Shown here: positions 34,766-45,542 of the stretch, in pieces | Numbering within the stretch: position 1 is the first letter of the stretch | Layout of the letters: each line of letters begins with the position of its first letter | Assembly: GCA_030150505.1 (NCBI GenBank) | Contig: JASLFS010000053.1 | Span: 4,591 to 68,590 of the forward strand | Direction of reading: 5' to 3' | DNA: 64,000 nucleotides | Source of the DNA: Vitreoscilla sp. | Lineage (GTDB): Bacteria; Pseudomonadota; Gammaproteobacteria; Burkholderiales; Neisseriaceae | Program-made: the position numbers and the translations under genes | Notes under the pieces: generated by a model | The model's database searches: none | Seen by the model: only the letters and a program-made list of their open reading frames with translations | What the model was told of the DNA's origin: nothing

Positions 34766-37700
34766 TTAGATTAATAAATTATCCAAGTCTGTGGCATTAA
34801 TATCCCATCGCCAAATTCCTTGGCTTTCAGGGTGCTCCAATCCTCGTAAAAATAGATATTTTATGTGGATGGTTTCTAGGCTGATTTGCCTAATGGCAAA
34901 ATAGCGTTTAACGGCGACAGCGTAAAGCAAAGCTTGTAAATAATAATGATGTTCTGCCATGGCAAGATTTAAAGCTTCTTCGTGATAATCCTGAACATTC
35001 ATCCCAAGGTGGTTGGATTTATAGTCAATAATGGTTACGTGACCGTCTTCATGGCTACAAGTCATGTCAATAAAGCCATTTAAAAAACCATCGACATCGT
35101 AAAAGTTGAGCTTATCAATGGCATCAATGAGCAAGCTTGGTAAATTAGATTGCGATAAATAATTTTTAAAATGTTGCCAAGACAATGATTCGGTGCGAAT
35201 GACAAAGCCCATTTCAGGGAGCATTTGCTGTTTTGGTAAGTTGGATAATGAAAAACCGTTGAGATTGAGTAATCTTGCTATATTGCTCATTTCAGTAACA
35301 GCTTTTAACCATTTTTCATCAAAGCCATAGCGGTTGAGGGTTGGTAATAATAAATTTTCAGCTTGTTGCTCAGCATTTTCTGAGAAATTTAATTTTTCCA
35401 GTATTTCATGTAGGCATAAGCCAGCATGCGCCCCTTTGGGAAAATGAAAAATATCCCATTCGTTGGCTGTCGATGTATTTGGTTCTGGCAATATGATATT
35501 GGTCGCAATTTCCGCGGCATCCAGTGTCGGTGTAATTTCATCACTATTTTCAGTGTTGTGCAAAGCACGATTGGCTAAGCTTGATTGCCTAGTTAATGCA
35601 GTAAAACTGGTGTTTTTAATCCATTTGAATGGTCGTTTTTCCCATATTCTGCTGGTGTAATGTTCAGCTTCTGCTTGAAAATGCATTTTATCGATGGGCT
35701 GAATATCATCAACCCAAGCAATACTGTGTTCTTGGGTTTGGTTCTTAATCCAGTCATCCCACATTTTATATTGTTGGGCGGCTACGGCTTTTTTACCCCA
35801 GCTGTGCTCAACTTGTTCTGGCGTATCTTCAGGTTTGCCATGAAGTAGGTAAGTTAATATTGAGTTTTGCGAAAAAGTTCCATGCGCAAGGTTTAGGTAC
35901 AAACGTTCTTCTGCACGGGTTAATGCCACATATAACAGCCGCAAATCTTCACTAAGCTGGTTTTGGCTCAGTGCATCATGTTCTTCTTTTGATAAATGTT
36001 CTTTGCCTTTTAAAATGGCTTGATTGTTATTGTCGTGAATTAAGGCAAAGTTCTCTGTCGTATATTTACGATGATCCCAAATGAATGGGCAGAAAACGAT
36101 GGGATATTGCAGTCCTTTTGAAGCATGCATGGTGACAATTTGGATTAAGCTGTCATCACTTTCTAAGCGCAATTGAGCGCCATCATGGCTTAGTTGATTT
36201 TGTGCAGCATGAACTTGTTTTTCTAGCCAAGTTAATAATGATTCTGGGTGGTCATGCTGCAATGACTCTTCTGCCAACAATTCAAAAACCTGATGAATAT
36301 TGGTTAATGTCCGTTCGAGTTTTTGGCTAAGTAAATGAGATTCTAGATTTTGGCCATCAGAGAAAAATTGATAGGCGGAGAAAATACTGTTGTTAAACCA
36401 AATTTCTTGCGCAGATTGTCCAATTGAAATCCATTGCGATAAGGCAGCTTCATTTTCATTTAAAGCCAAAATTTCATCTGCTTTGAATGAAAATAATGGC
36501 CCCATTAAAATATGCCGTAACAGCTGTGTTTTATTGGGGTTTAGCCACCAGTTCAATAAGCTAATTGCTGCTTGAGCTTCTTGGCTAGCAAAAACAGAAT
36601 CATTGCTAATCATCACACTGGCTATATTTTTACCAGCTAGTGCTTGGCGGATTTCTTTTCCCTCATTGTGACTGCGTACCAAAATGGCAATGTCACTCGC
36701 TACCAGCGGCTTGCCTTTAAATAGCAATTTATTTTGTTGCCCTTGTTGCAGTAAATCGGCAATTTGGTTTGCGGATGCTTCTGCAGAGCGGGCACGAGCG
36801 ACGTCTTTATTTAATTTATCCTCATCAGCTTGATTGAGCCAATTGAGTAAAATAGCTTCTTTTCCATCAGATAATGTACTGTCTTGCCTATGGGCTTGTA
36901 CGTCAATATAGGGAATGTCATCCATGATAAAAGGATTGTTTTTTTGCGTAAACAAATAGGCAATGCTTTTAACGAGCTGCTTATGGCTGCGGAAGTTAGT
37001 TGCTAATGTATATTGGTGTTGGGCATCTTTGGCAGCTTGTAAGTAGGCATGAATATCGGCACCACGAAAACGGTAGATGGCTTGCTTGGGATCTCCAACT
37101 AAGAAAATCGGAATGTCATTGGCAATAAAACTTTGTTGGAAAATTTGATATTGTAATGGGTCGGTGTCTTGGAATTCATCAATTAAGGCAACTTGCCATT
37201 TTTTGGCAATGCTTTGAGATAAAACTTCGCCATATGTTTCATGTTGTAAAGCTTGATAGACATCCACCAATAAATCATCAAAGCCACGTTGGCTATTGGA
37301 TTTTTTTTCTTGTTGCCAAGCTTCATTAATGTAATTGAGTAAATCAAAATGCAGCTTTTCAATCATTTGATCTTGGCAATGAATAACGTTGTTATATGCT
37401 TCCGCTAGCTCAGATAAAATGGTTAACTCTGCTAAATCTTCAAAAGTAGCTGGCCCTTTTTTTGTAATGCGTTTTCGAAATGATTCTTCTGAAAAATTAG
37501 CCAGCTTTTTACATAATGTGTCATTTAAGGCTTTTTGTTGGTATTGCAACAATGGCTCAAAAACTGTTTTGCAGTAATTTTGCTGATTCATCGAGTTGCC
37601 GTTGAAATTACTAGATGGATATTGCGTAAAAAGCGCATAAAGCTTGGGGAGCTTATCCGCAATAATTTGCCAAATATCGTCTAATGCTTTTTTTGCCGTT

Positions 37701-38419
37701 TTAATATCAGGTGGCGTAGGTACATCTTGAATAATATAAGGGCGATTAATAAAACGGCGAATCGATGGGAAAATATTGCTAGGTGTTAAAGACGCTTGGA
37801 AAACGCATTCGCTTAAGGCTGGATTGTGAATCACATGTTGGCGCCAAAAATCAGCAGCTAAGACATTAAATGCTTCTAAGTTGTCTTCATTGAGCTCGGT
37901 TTGAAAAGGGGATTGGCACAAAAAAGCATAGTCTTGTAACAAGCGTTGGCAATAACTGTGGATGGTATAAATGGTAGCATGATCAAATTGATTTAAGGCT
38001 GCCTGTAAACGCAAGCACAAGCGTGGTAAATCTTCTTGTTCGTTGGCTTTAATTAAATAATCAGTATCATCAAAATCAGGACCATAATCAGCAAAAAATG
38101 CTTCATTTTTGAGCAATTCAGCTAACCTTTCAGGGAGCCTATTTATATCGCCTTGATGCTGTTCTTGATATTCCATCGCTAGGCGTAAAATTTGAAATGC
38201 ACTTTCCAAACGAGCCCGCAAACGGTTTTTTAATTCAGCAGTTGCGGCTTTGGTAAATGTGACCACTAAAATGCGGTCAACTCCAATGTGCTCAATGAGC
38301 ACCAAGCGTAAAAATAACGCTGCAATGCTGTAGGTTTTTCCTGTTCCTGCCGAAGCTTCGATTAAATTAACACCTTTTACTGGCACGGTTAGCGCATTAA
38401 AAGCTAGCATTTTACTCAT
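34766..38419 (-). CDS. recB: Exodeoxyribonuclease V beta subunit RecB
   Basis: Helicase-nuclease subunit of RecBCD. 1217 residues. Helicase Walker A EASAGTGKTYS (about 21-30), FTKAATAELKNRL, motif II LIDEFQDTDPLQYQIF, VGDPKQAIYRFRGAD, TMHASKGLQYPIVF and LYVALTRAEERLYL; C-terminal nuclease motif IDMT followed by TIIDYKSNHLG, with the catalytic Asp and Lys present. It overlaps recC by four bases (ATGA). recD is not adjacent. Contains a variant uptake sequence at 38129-38140 and a near match at 37996-38007. Confidence 0.96.
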   Translation of the reverse strand: MSKMLAFNALTVPVKGVNLIEASAGTGKTYSIAALFLRLVLIEHIGVDRILVVTFTKAATAELKNRLRARLESAFQILRLAMEYQEQHQGDINRLPERLAELLKNEAFFADYGPDFDDTDYLIKANEQEDLPRLCLRLQAALNQFDHATIYTIHSYCQRLLQDYAFLCQSPFQTELNEDNLEAFNVLAADFWRQHVIHNPALSECVFQASLTPSNIFPSIRRFINRPYIIQDVPTPPDIKTAKKALDDIWQIIADKLPKLYALFTQYPSSNFNGNSMNQQNYCKTVFEPLLQYQQKALNDTLCKKLANFSEESFRKRITKKGPATFEDLAELTILSELAEAYNNVIHCQDQMIEKLHFDLLNYINEAWQQEKKSNSQRGFDDLLVDVYQALQHETYGEVLSQSIAKKWQVALIDEFQDTDPLQYQIFQQSFIANDIPIFLVGDPKQAIYRFRGADIHAYLQAAKDAQHQYTLATNFRSHKQLVKSIAYLFTQKNNPFIMDDIPYIDVQAHRQDSTLSDGKEAILLNWLNQADEDKLNKDVARARSAEASANQIADLLQQGQQNKLLFKGKPLVASDIAILVRSHNEGKEIRQALAGKNIASVMISNDSVFASQEAQAAISLLNWWLNPNKTQLLRHILMGPLFSFKADEILALNENEAALSQWISIGQSAQEIWFNNSIFSAYQFFSDGQNLESHLLSQKLERTLTNIHQVFELLAEESLQHDHPESLLTWLEKQVHAAQNQLSHDGAQLRLESDDSLIQIVTMHASKGLQYPIVFCPFIWDHRKYTTENFALIHDNNNQAILKGKEHLSKEEHDALSQNQLSEDLRLLYVALTRAEERLYLNLAHGTFSQNSILTYLLHGKPEDTPEQVEHSWGKKAVAAQQYKMWDDWIKNQTQEHSIAWVDDIQPIDKMHFQAEAEHYTSRIWEKRPFKWIKNTSFTALTRQSSLANRALHNTENSDEITPTLDAAEIATNIILPEPNTSTANEWDIFHFPKGAHAGLCLHEILEKLNFSENAEQQAENLLLPTLNRYGFDEKWLKAVTEMSNIARLLNLNGFSLSNLPKQQMLPEMGFVIRTESLSWQHFKNYLSQSNLPSLLIDAIDKLNFYDVDGFLNGFIDMTCSHEDGHVTIIDYKSNHLGMNVQDYHEEALNLAMAEHHYYLQALLYAVAVKRYFAIRQISLETIHIKYLFLRGLEHPESQGIWRWDINATDLDNLLI
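37996..38007 (+). repeat. Near-match uptake sequence (11/12)
   Basis: AGGCTGCCTGTA within recB; one mismatch to the main form. Confidence 0.3.
38129..38140 (-). repeat. Variant DNA uptake sequence AGGCTCCCTGAA
   Basis: Exact copy of the C-form on the minus strand inside recB, 122 bp from a near match of the G-form. Confidence 0.5.
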
Positions 38420-41400
38420 GGCATTTCCTTTTCTAACTCATCATGCTCAACGGGTTTCATACATTCATATAAAGGCTGCCAAATATGTTCAATTGCATAT
38501 TGAAATAAAGGTAAATTGACTAAGCTATCACTGTCTTTTTCGCCAAATACCAAAGCCACTTCTTCATAATCTTTTTGCCCAATGCTCATTTTGTTGCCTT
38601 CTAAAAGCCCCCGTGCGGTGCTTAAAATTTTTGCAAAATTTTCAGGTTCTTTAGGATCAATATTTTTTTGAATACATTCCCCCCATTCTTTAGCAGCACC
38701 TAAACTGGTTCTGGCAAAAAATGGCAATGGTTGGCTTTGTCCGATTTTCCATAAATTCAAGCATTCATTGAGTATTTTTTGTGCTGTTTTTTGTTCAATG
38801 GGTGCTAATTCTTGCGGCTCAGGCGGCCAGATAATTAAGCCTTTTGTCGGCTGATAACAAGCACAAGTAATCAGATGTTCCAGCAATATTTCCACCTTAT
38901 CAGTGCTATTCATTTTTTTATCTTGGTAAAACATCAAACCATTGCTATATAGGCTTTTTAAACTGCCTACTAAGGTTATATCCTCATATTGGTATTGAAT
39001 GGTTTGTGGCGGTAAATGCTGATTGTTAAACCATGCTTGAGGTAAGTTTTTGATTTCAGAAACATAATAACGCTGCCAATGTTCAGCCAAATACCCATCT
39101 GGCCAAATGTTTTTTGCTGCTAAATGCTGACTAACTTTTTCAAAATTAAGATGCTGTCTTTTTGCTTCGTACAAAGCATCATAAACAGTGGTTGCATTCT
39201 CAACCACAAAAGGCTCGGTTTCTTCTAAGGTGCCTTGTAGGTATTGATTATTCCAGCCCAATTGATTTTTAAGCCAATAGCGCACTGGATTTTTCCAGAA
39301 TTGAATGAAGCTTTGAATGTTTAAATGAAATTTCTCATTTCTAATAGCTAACGGCTGTATTAAAAATTCTGGGTTATTTTTAATTGGCTGATTAAGAGCG
39401 GCAGCATAATCCGTGCGGTAACTATAAATATCACTGTTTTCCTGATAATAACGCTTAGAAAATGCCTGTAATGGATGCTGTTTAACCCAGCTTGCCCATA
39501 AGCTCGTTGTGCCTTGCCCAGTCATGCTTGCTACAACATCAATCAACTCATGCAAAAGAGGGGAAGCAGCCATATCATCATTTTTATCCTGACTTTTTCC
39601 CAAAAATGATAAATATAAAGTTTCTCTGGCACTAATGATGGATTCTAAAAATAAATAGCGGTCATCATCTCGGTGAGAGCGGTCACCTTTGGCAGGATGT
39701 TGGTTGATTAAATCAAACTCAGGTTTACTAAAGTTTCGAGGATAACTACCGTCATTTAAGCCCAATAAACAAATGACTTTAAATGGCAAACTGCGCATTG
39801 GAATCATGCTACAAAAAGTAATGCCTTGGCGTAAAAAACCTGCTTCGCTGCTGCTGCTTAAAAATTGATTAACATGTTTTGCCACCACATTAAAAGGCAG
39901 CTCTTCCGTTAGTTGAGCGCACTTTGCTTCCGAAACCCAATCCGCTAAAGCCTTACTCCAATTGGCGCTGGCTGCGGTATCAGTTTCCGCTGGTAATAAG
40001 CAATCCAAGCTCAATTGTTGTAAACGCTCAGCCCATTGCTCCACGGTAGTCGGTTGCTGGAATAGCCTATAATAATGATTTAACGTATCCCATAATTGCA
40101 GCCATTGCGTGTAAATGGGCAGCTGTTCTAATGGAGTGGATAACGGAGCGGTATGTTGCCAAGTTTCAGACAAATGACCTTCTGAAGGCAAAACTAAGCC
40201 CAAAGCCAAGCGTTCCAAGCCTTGTGACCAAGTGAAATGATTGGATTTGCCGCCAAATCGTTGACGCATATTCTCATCTAAACCCCAGCGAATATTCAGA
40301 TTTTCAAGAGCATCTAAAATACAAGGAACATCGTCTAAAGTCAGCTCGAAACGATTTAAAACACAAGGATTATCCAGCAAAGGAAAAGCCTGTTTGATTT
40401 CAAATCGACTTTGTAAAAGTTCTAATAAACTCTCAATACCACTTAAAAAAGGTTGTTTTTGACTGATTTTAACGTCAGCGACGCTATAAGGTAAGCTCAC
40501 ACCATCTGGCGCATGTTCACCAAAAATGGCCTCAATAAACGGTGTATAAGGTTCGATTTTCGGCGTTAAAACGGCAATATCATGTGCTTGCCAATCGGGA
40601 TTTTTTTCAAGTAACGATAACAATTGGTCTTTGAGAATTTGCAATTCACGCAAAGGGCTGTGTGCACCATGAATCATAATGGAGCCATCATGCAAAGATG
40701 CCAAACTTGCTTCGGAAGCTTGTGGCGATTGCAATGTCAAGATATCGCTTTGCAGTTGCCTTAATAAACTCTTTTGTTCTGGTTGCTGAAATAATTCAGC
40801 GGAATATGCCAAATTAGCTTCACTGGTTAAGCTATTTAAAAAATCACGACCTTGTTTTCCCAGTGATGCCAATAATGGGTGACCAATTAATTGATGAATG
40901 TTGGTATTTAAATTTTCATCGTCATTGTTGTGCAAAATCTGCTCAGGTTCTTGCAATTGATACCAATAATCTTGGCAAGGATTTAAGGCGAAAATATGCA
41001 CATCAATGTGTTTTGCAATGGTTTGGAAAAGTTCCAAGTACATTGGAGCCATGGCAGCTACGCCAAAAATACTAATGCGCTCAGGGAGGTGATTTTCATT
41101 TAATCCAGTGAGCAAGTTTTGCCATAATTGCGCACGATGAGGTGTTTCTTGATGACTGCTGTTTGCTAAACTAAGCCACAAAGCTTGCTGCCAAGCTTCA
41201 TCTTTACCCAAATCCAATAAATTACCTTGTTGCCAAGCATCTAGCCAGTGAGGACGATAAACCAAATATTGGTCAAAAATATCGGCTAATTGCCCACTTA
41301 AATCATATAAAGCATTTGGATTGCTGCTCAAATAAGGCTGTAACTGTTCCCAAGCCATTGGATGTTGAGCTTGAAAATCAGGATGGCTTAAGGTTTTCAT

Positions 41401-41685
41401 TAAGCGCCATTGCAATACTTGTGGGGAAAATGGATTTAAAGCTGATAAATTTGGCATCACTTTTTGCATCAATCGCCAGCTAAATCCAGCTGGTAAGCTA
41501 AATTGTAAATTAGCAGCAATGCCATTTTTTTCAGCTAAAAAACGATTCAAATAACGGCGCATTCCTTGGCTTTGAACCACAATATTTTCTGCTGCAAATG
41601 CGCCTGATAATGGTGCATTTGCATGAATGGTTGCCAATGAGGAAGCCAAAACTTCTAACTGGTTAGATTGATGTAAATAGAGCAT
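38416..41685 (-). CDS. recC: Exodeoxyribonuclease V gamma subunit RecC
   Basis: Chi-recognition and scaffold subunit of RecBCD. 1089 residues (E. coli 1122). N-terminal LYLHQSNQLEVLASSLA, VQSQGMRRYLNRFLAEKNGIAAN, FGVAAMAPMYLELFQ, IMIHGAHSPLRELQILKDQLL and MRSLPFKVICLLGLNDGSYPR are characteristic. First gene of a recC-recB pair; the gap upstream to 42219 presumably contains its promoter. Confidence 0.95.
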   Translation of the reverse strand: MLYLHQSNQLEVLASSLATIHANAPLSGAFAAENIVVQSQGMRRYLNRFLAEKNGIAANLQFSLPAGFSWRLMQKVMPNLSALNPFSPQVLQWRLMKTLSHPDFQAQHPMAWEQLQPYLSSNPNALYDLSGQLADIFDQYLVYRPHWLDAWQQGNLLDLGKDEAWQQALWLSLANSSHQETPHRAQLWQNLLTGLNENHLPERISIFGVAAMAPMYLELFQTIAKHIDVHIFALNPCQDYWYQLQEPEQILHNNDDENLNTNIHQLIGHPLLASLGKQGRDFLNSLTSEANLAYSAELFQQPEQKSLLRQLQSDILTLQSPQASEASLASLHDGSIMIHGAHSPLRELQILKDQLLSLLEKNPDWQAHDIAVLTPKIEPYTPFIEAIFGEHAPDGVSLPYSVADVKISQKQPFLSGIESLLELLQSRFEIKQAFPLLDNPCVLNRFELTLDDVPCILDALENLNIRWGLDENMRQRFGGKSNHFTWSQGLERLALGLVLPSEGHLSETWQHTAPLSTPLEQLPIYTQWLQLWDTLNHYYRLFQQPTTVEQWAERLQQLSLDCLLPAETDTAASANWSKALADWVSEAKCAQLTEELPFNVVAKHVNQFLSSSSEAGFLRQGITFCSMIPMRSLPFKVICLLGLNDGSYPRNFSKPEFDLINQHPAKGDRSHRDDDRYLFLESIISARETLYLSFLGKSQDKNDDMAASPLLHELIDVVASMTGQGTTSLWASWVKQHPLQAFSKRYYQENSDIYSYRTDYAAALNQPIKNNPEFLIQPLAIRNEKFHLNIQSFIQFWKNPVRYWLKNQLGWNNQYLQGTLEETEPFVVENATTVYDALYEAKRQHLNFEKVSQHLAAKNIWPDGYLAEHWQRYYVSEIKNLPQAWFNNQHLPPQTIQYQYEDITLVGSLKSLYSNGLMFYQDKKMNSTDKVEILLEHLITCACYQPTKGLIIWPPEPQELAPIEQKTAQKILNECLNLWKIGQSQPLPFFARTSLGAAKEWGECIQKNIDPKEPENFAKILSTARGLLEGNKMSIGQKDYEEVALVFGEKDSDSLVNLPLFQYAIEHIWQPLYECMKPVEHDELEKEMP

Positions 41686-42219
41686 AGCAAATGGGCTCGT
41701 GGCTAAGTTGGTAATCGATAGATGATTATGCCATGAGCTTTAGAAATAGACGATAGATGGCAAGTTAAGTTGGTTCATAATCAGAGAATAAATATTTTAT
41801 ATTTATTCAATAAAACTGGTAGTGGGGTGGTTGTTATCAAGAGAAATGGTGCTTGATGTGAAATAAAACATACTGGATATGAAAATGGATTTTTAGTATT
41901 TTGAATGATTCAGGCTGTTAATATTGCTGCTGAATTTGGTTAAATTATGGCTTATTTTTGGGCTTAACGGTTACGAATAATACAAAGCTAGCAATATTGT
42001 GTGAATGAAGCTAGTAAAGAGAGAATACAATTTTTTTGGCCTTTTTTTGGCATCTTCTATTTAGGTTAAATTGTGCTTTGATGGCATGGTTTTTTCATAT
42101 ACAGTAATAAAAAGCATTTGAATCGTATGCATTTTTTTATTAACTTATTACTAAGTTAATTGCTGGTGTTCATATAAAGAGATAAACGACAATTCTGGCG
42201 AAATGAAAAGAGGAATAAC
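41686..42219. other. 534-bp gap between recC and the amino-acid binding protein gene
   Basis: No protein-coding signal seen. Very AT-rich. The only structure I could define is an 8-bp perfect dyad, TTAACTTA (42140-42147) with TAAGTTAA (42152-42159), 60 bp before the downstream start, which could be an operator. Promoters of both divergent genes must lie here, but I cannot place them firmly. Confidence 0.6.
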
Positions 42220-43023
42220 ATGAGATTTTCAAAAAAATATTTGAGTGTTGCTTTGGTGATGGCAGCCGTGGGTTTGAGCGCATGTGGTGGTGAGAAAAGT
42301 TCTTCAGAAGTAGGTTCAGCGGCAAATAATGGGGCTGATAAAACATATGAAATCGCATTTGATGCTGCTTATGCGCCGTTTGAGTTTCAAGACGATCAAG
42401 GCAATGTAATTGGTTTCTCTAAAGATGTTCTAGCTGCGATTGCAGAAAATCAAAGTTTAAGTTTTAACTACCGTAATCAGCCATGGGAAGGCATTTTTGC
42501 TAAGTTAAATCAAGGTGATGCCGATATTGTTTCTTCTAGTGTGACGATAACTGACGAACGCCAAAAAATTATGGATTTTTCTGAGCCTTATTTTGAAGCG
42601 ACACAAATGATTGTTGTGGGAGCAAAAGGTCAGGCTATTAATAGTTTTGCTGATTTAAAAAATCGTTTGGTTTCTGTTCAAAATGGCACTACTGGCGATT
42701 TGGTTATGCAGAAACTGCAAGGACAAGATAGTAAAAATATTAAACGATTTGAAAATATGCCATTGGCGCTTAAAGAGTTGCAAGCTGGTGGCGTGGAAGC
42801 TACGGTGGGTGATAATGGTGTTATTCAGAATTTTGTTACCAACAATCCCAATGCTAAATTTAGAACCATTGTTGATCCAGATTTTGAAAAAGAAAATTAT
42901 GGCTTTGCTTTCAGAAAAGGGCGTACCGATGATTTGCGTGAGAAAGTTAATGCTGGTTTAGCTGCGATTAAAGAGAATGGTGAGTACCAGAAAATTCATG
43001 ATAAATGGTTTGCTACGAATTAA
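42220..43023 (+). CDS. Polar amino-acid ABC transporter substrate-binding lipoprotein
   Basis: Periplasmic-facing binding protein of the SBP_bac_3 family, 267 residues. Signal peptide with lipobox LSAC (VGLSACGGEK), so membrane-anchored. Family stretches: FDAAYAPFEFQDDQGNVIGFSKDVL, NQGDADIVSSSVTITDERQKIMDFSEPYF and GVEATVGDNGVI; basic or polar amino acids are likely ligands. No permease or ATPase gene is adjacent, so it serves a transporter encoded elsewhere. AGAGGAATAAC precedes the ATG. Confidence 0.9.
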   Translation: MRFSKKYLSVALVMAAVGLSACGGEKSSSEVGSAANNGADKTYEIAFDAAYAPFEFQDDQGNVIGFSKDVLAAIAENQSLSFNYRNQPWEGIFAKLNQGDADIVSSSVTITDERQKIMDFSEPYFEATQMIVVGAKGQAINSFADLKNRLVSVQNGTTGDLVMQKLQGQDSKNIKRFENMPLALKELQAGGVEATVGDNGVIQNFVTNNPNAKFRTIVDPDFEKENYGFAFRKGRTDDLREKVNAGLAAIKENGEYQKIHDKWFATN

Positions 43024-43053
43024 ACAATATTGAATTTGTGTTGATTTGCATTG

Positions 43054-43087
43054 AAAAAACTGGCTTATATTCTAAGCCAGTTTTTTT
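43054..43087. terminator. Bidirectional terminator between binding protein gene and asd
   Basis: AAAAAACTGGCTTA (43054-43067) pairs with 43073-43086; A-run and T-run on the two sides serve both convergent genes. Confidence 0.9.
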
Positions 43088-43098
43088 ATCGTCATTTT

Positions 43099-44214
43099 TT
43101 ATTTTTGAGCCAAAATAATATTTAGCATGCGACGCAATGGTTCTGCAGCGCCCCATAGCAATTGGTCACCAACAGTAAATGCACTGATGTATTGGCCACC
43201 CATGCCCATTTTACGAATACGACCAACAGGTACTGACAAAGTGCCAGTTACTTTTGCTGGTGTTAACTCTTGCATCGATGCTTCTTTTTCATTTGGAATG
43301 ACTTTAACCCAATCATTTGCTTGCGCTAAGATTTTTTCAATTTCAGCAACTGGCAAGTCTTTTTTCAATTTGATGGTTAATGCTTGGCTATGGCAACGCA
43401 TTGCGCCAACGCGAACACATAAACCGTCAATCACGATAGGGTCATGGCTTGAACCCAGGATTTTATTGGTTTCAACGCCGCCTTTCCATTCTTCTTTTGA
43501 TTGACCATTGCCTAAGTCTGAATCAATCCAAGGAATCAAGCTACCAGCTAATGGCACACCAAAATTTTGGCAAGGGAATTCATCACTGCGCAAAAAGTCA
43601 GAAACTTTACGGTCAATGTCTAAAATAGCACTGGCTGGGTCAGCTAATTCAGTGGTTACTTTGTTTTCGATGGCTCCCATGCTGCTGATTAATTCACGCA
43701 TGTTTTTAGCGCCAGCACCTGAAGCAGCTTGGTAGGTCATGCTGGTTGCCCATTCAACCAAATCATTTTGGAATAGGCCACCTAATGCCATTAACATTAA
43801 AGAAACAGTACAGTTACCACCAACATAGTTTTTAACACCGTTCTTTAAGCCAGCATCAATAACATCACGGTTAACAGGATCCAAAACGATAATTGAATTG
43901 TCTTCCATGCGTAAACTAGATGCAGCATCAATCCAGTAACCATTCCAGCCACTGTCACGCAATGGTTGGAAAACTGATTTCGTATAATCGCCACCTTGGC
44001 AGGTCACGATGATATCCATTTTTGCTAATTCATTAATATCGTTTGCATCTAATAAGGTTTTAGCAGCTTGGCCATAATCTGGAGCTGATTTACCAACACT
44101 AGAAGTGGTAAAGAAAAACGCTTCCGGAATGTTGTTGAAGTCTTGCTCTTCTTGCATTCTTTGCATTAATACAGAGCCCACCATTCCTCGCCAACCAATA
44201 AAACCAACTTTCAC
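43099..44214 (-). CDS. asd: Aspartate-semialdehyde dehydrogenase
   Basis: Reduces aspartyl phosphate in the lysine, threonine, methionine and diaminopimelate pathways. 371 residues from the GTG at 44214 ([16 protein letters not shown]), chosen because GAGGAG lies seven bases upstream; a TTG 15 bases earlier would include that site. NADP loop GWRGMVGSV, active-site cysteine in [15 protein letters not shown], and [13 protein letters not shown]. Gram-negative Asd type. Confidence 0.96.
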   Translation of the reverse strand: MKVGFIGWRGMVGSVLMQRMQEEQDFNNIPEAFFFTTSSVGKSAPDYGQAAKTLLDANDINELAKMDIIVTCQGGDYTKSVFQPLRDSGWNGYWIDAASSLRMEDNSIIVLDPVNRDVIDAGLKNGVKNYVGGNCTVSLMLMALGGLFQNDLVEWATSMTYQAASGAGAKNMRELISSMGAIENKVTTELADPASAILDIDRKVSDFLRSDEFPCQNFGVPLAGSLIPWIDSDLGNGQSKEEWKGGVETNKILGSSHDPIVIDGLCVRVGAMRCHSQALTIKLKKDLPVAEIEKILAQANDWVKVIPNEKEASMQELTPAKVTGTLSVPVGRIRKMGMGGQYISAFTVGDQLLWGAAEPLRRMLNIILAQK

Positions 44215-44485
44215 AGTATTACTCCTCAAAATATCCGACTTGTTTAGTTTAATAGTAAATGATTAATAATAGATGCACTTGTTTGAACTGGCAAGCACTG
44301 TAGAAGGGATTTCATTTTTATATTATGATGGATTCAATGCTTATTTTTTTGATTAGTTATTGAAAAGTATAAAAAGATTGTTATAAAGCAATAGTGATTT
44401 GTATTAATTGATTTTTTGGGGCAGAAGTAACTCAAAAAATAATCATCATTGAAGTTGATTAAACACATGACATTAAAGGACAAAA

Positions 44486-45052
44486 ATGGAAGATTTTCGC
44501 CAAGTTTATCAAGCACCTGAAACACAATGGGCACCAAATAGCAATGAGCCAGTAGTGGAGCTAGCTTCGCCATGGAAAAGAATAGGGGCGTTTCTTATCA
44601 ATCAGATTTTAAGTGTTTTGGTTGCTATTCCTATGTATGTATCAATGTGGCCACTGTTGATTAGTACTCTGGATAATCAAATGCCCAGTGGGATAGATGA
44701 AGATGCAATCAGTAGCATGATGGGTGGTGTCGGTATTTCGGCTATATTGGGTTTGATTTTATTGGTCTTACAGATTGTTTTTATGGTCAAAGATGGTCAA
44801 TCAATCGGTAAAAAGCTATTAAAAATTAAAGTAGTGACTCTGAATGGCGAAAACCCTGGCTTCGTTGGATATGTTTTGCTAAGAGAGTTTGTGTTTTGGC
44901 TATTGGTTAGCTTGGTTGGCATTATTCCATTATTGGGATTGCTTGCACAATTAGGTGTTTACATTGCCTTATTGGTGATGATTTTTCTGGAACAAAATAA
45001 TCGTAGTACCTTGCAAGATATGTTGGCTAAAACATTGGTTGTTAACGCTTAA
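44486..45052 (+). CDS. RDD family membrane protein
   Basis: 188 residues: a hydrophilic 28-residue N-terminus, then the RDD core with about three hydrophobic segments (36-60, 78-100, 130-165). Signature segments SPWKRIGAFLINQ (Asn where the first Asp of RDD usually is), KDGQSIGKKLLKIKVVT and NRSTLQDMLAKTLVV are visible. Function unknown for the family. AAAGGAC precedes the start. Monocistronic. Confidence 0.83.
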   Translation: MEDFRQVYQAPETQWAPNSNEPVVELASPWKRIGAFLINQILSVLVAIPMYVSMWPLLISTLDNQMPSGIDEDAISSMMGGVGISAILGLILLVLQIVFMVKDGQSIGKKLLKIKVVTLNGENPGFVGYVLLREFVFWLLVSLVGIIPLLGLLAQLGVYIALLVMIFLEQNNRSTLQDMLAKTLVVNA

Positions 45053-45065
45053 TATTAAAAGAGTT

Positions 45066-45097
45066 AAAAAAGCTTGTTTTTTCAAACAAGCTTTTTT
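45066..45097. terminator. Bidirectional terminator between RDD gene and osmC-like gene
   Basis: AAAAAAGCTTGTTT (45066-45079) pairs with 45084-45097. Confidence 0.9.
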
Positions 45098-45101
45098 TGT
45101 T

Positions 45102-45542
45102 TTATAAGCGGTGGATTTCAGTAATGAGATTGGGTGCGAATGCTAAACTGTCTTGTACGGGACAATGCTCATTAATAAACTCGACAAAGGAATTGATTTC
45201 ATCATCAGTATTATCAGCATCAATAAAAAATTGGCTGGTAATTTGAGAAAAACCTATTTTGGCATGGGGATTTTTTCCCATAAATCCATCAGGATCTAAT
45301 TCTCCTGATAAATCAATTCGAATACTATTTAGCTGAATGCCTTGTAAACGTGCGAACGACTTAGCCACAATGACTTTACAAGCGCCTAATGAACACAATA
45401 ATGCTTCTACTGGATTCATGCCTTTATTGTCACCTCCTAGGTCAGTTGGTTCATCTAGTAACATATTAAAATTGCGAGATTGGCAATGTACTTGTAGTTT
45501 TTCATTGGATGTTGCCGTTGCGGTAAATATTGTTTTCGCCAT
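45102..45542 (-). CDS. OsmC/Ohr-family peroxiredoxin-like protein
   Basis: 146 residues. The two redox cysteines of the family are present in LLCSLGACKVIVAKSFAR and NEHCPVQDSL. Related proteins reduce organic hydroperoxides; the YhfA-like subgroup is functionally undefined and this length and sequence fit that subgroup. Divergent from argJ. Confidence 0.85.
   Translation of the reverse strand: MAKTIFTATATSNEKLQVHCQSRNFNMLLDEPTDLGGDNKGMNPVEALLCSLGACKVIVAKSFARLQGIQLNSIRIDLSGELDPDGFMGKNPHAKIGFSQITSQFFIDADNTDDEINSFVEFINEHCPVQDSLAFAPNLITEIHRL

Noticed and set aside
44334..44573. 79-codon minus-strand frame overlapping the RDD gene start
   Set aside because: It lies antisense to the RDD start and its ribosome site, with no family resemblance.
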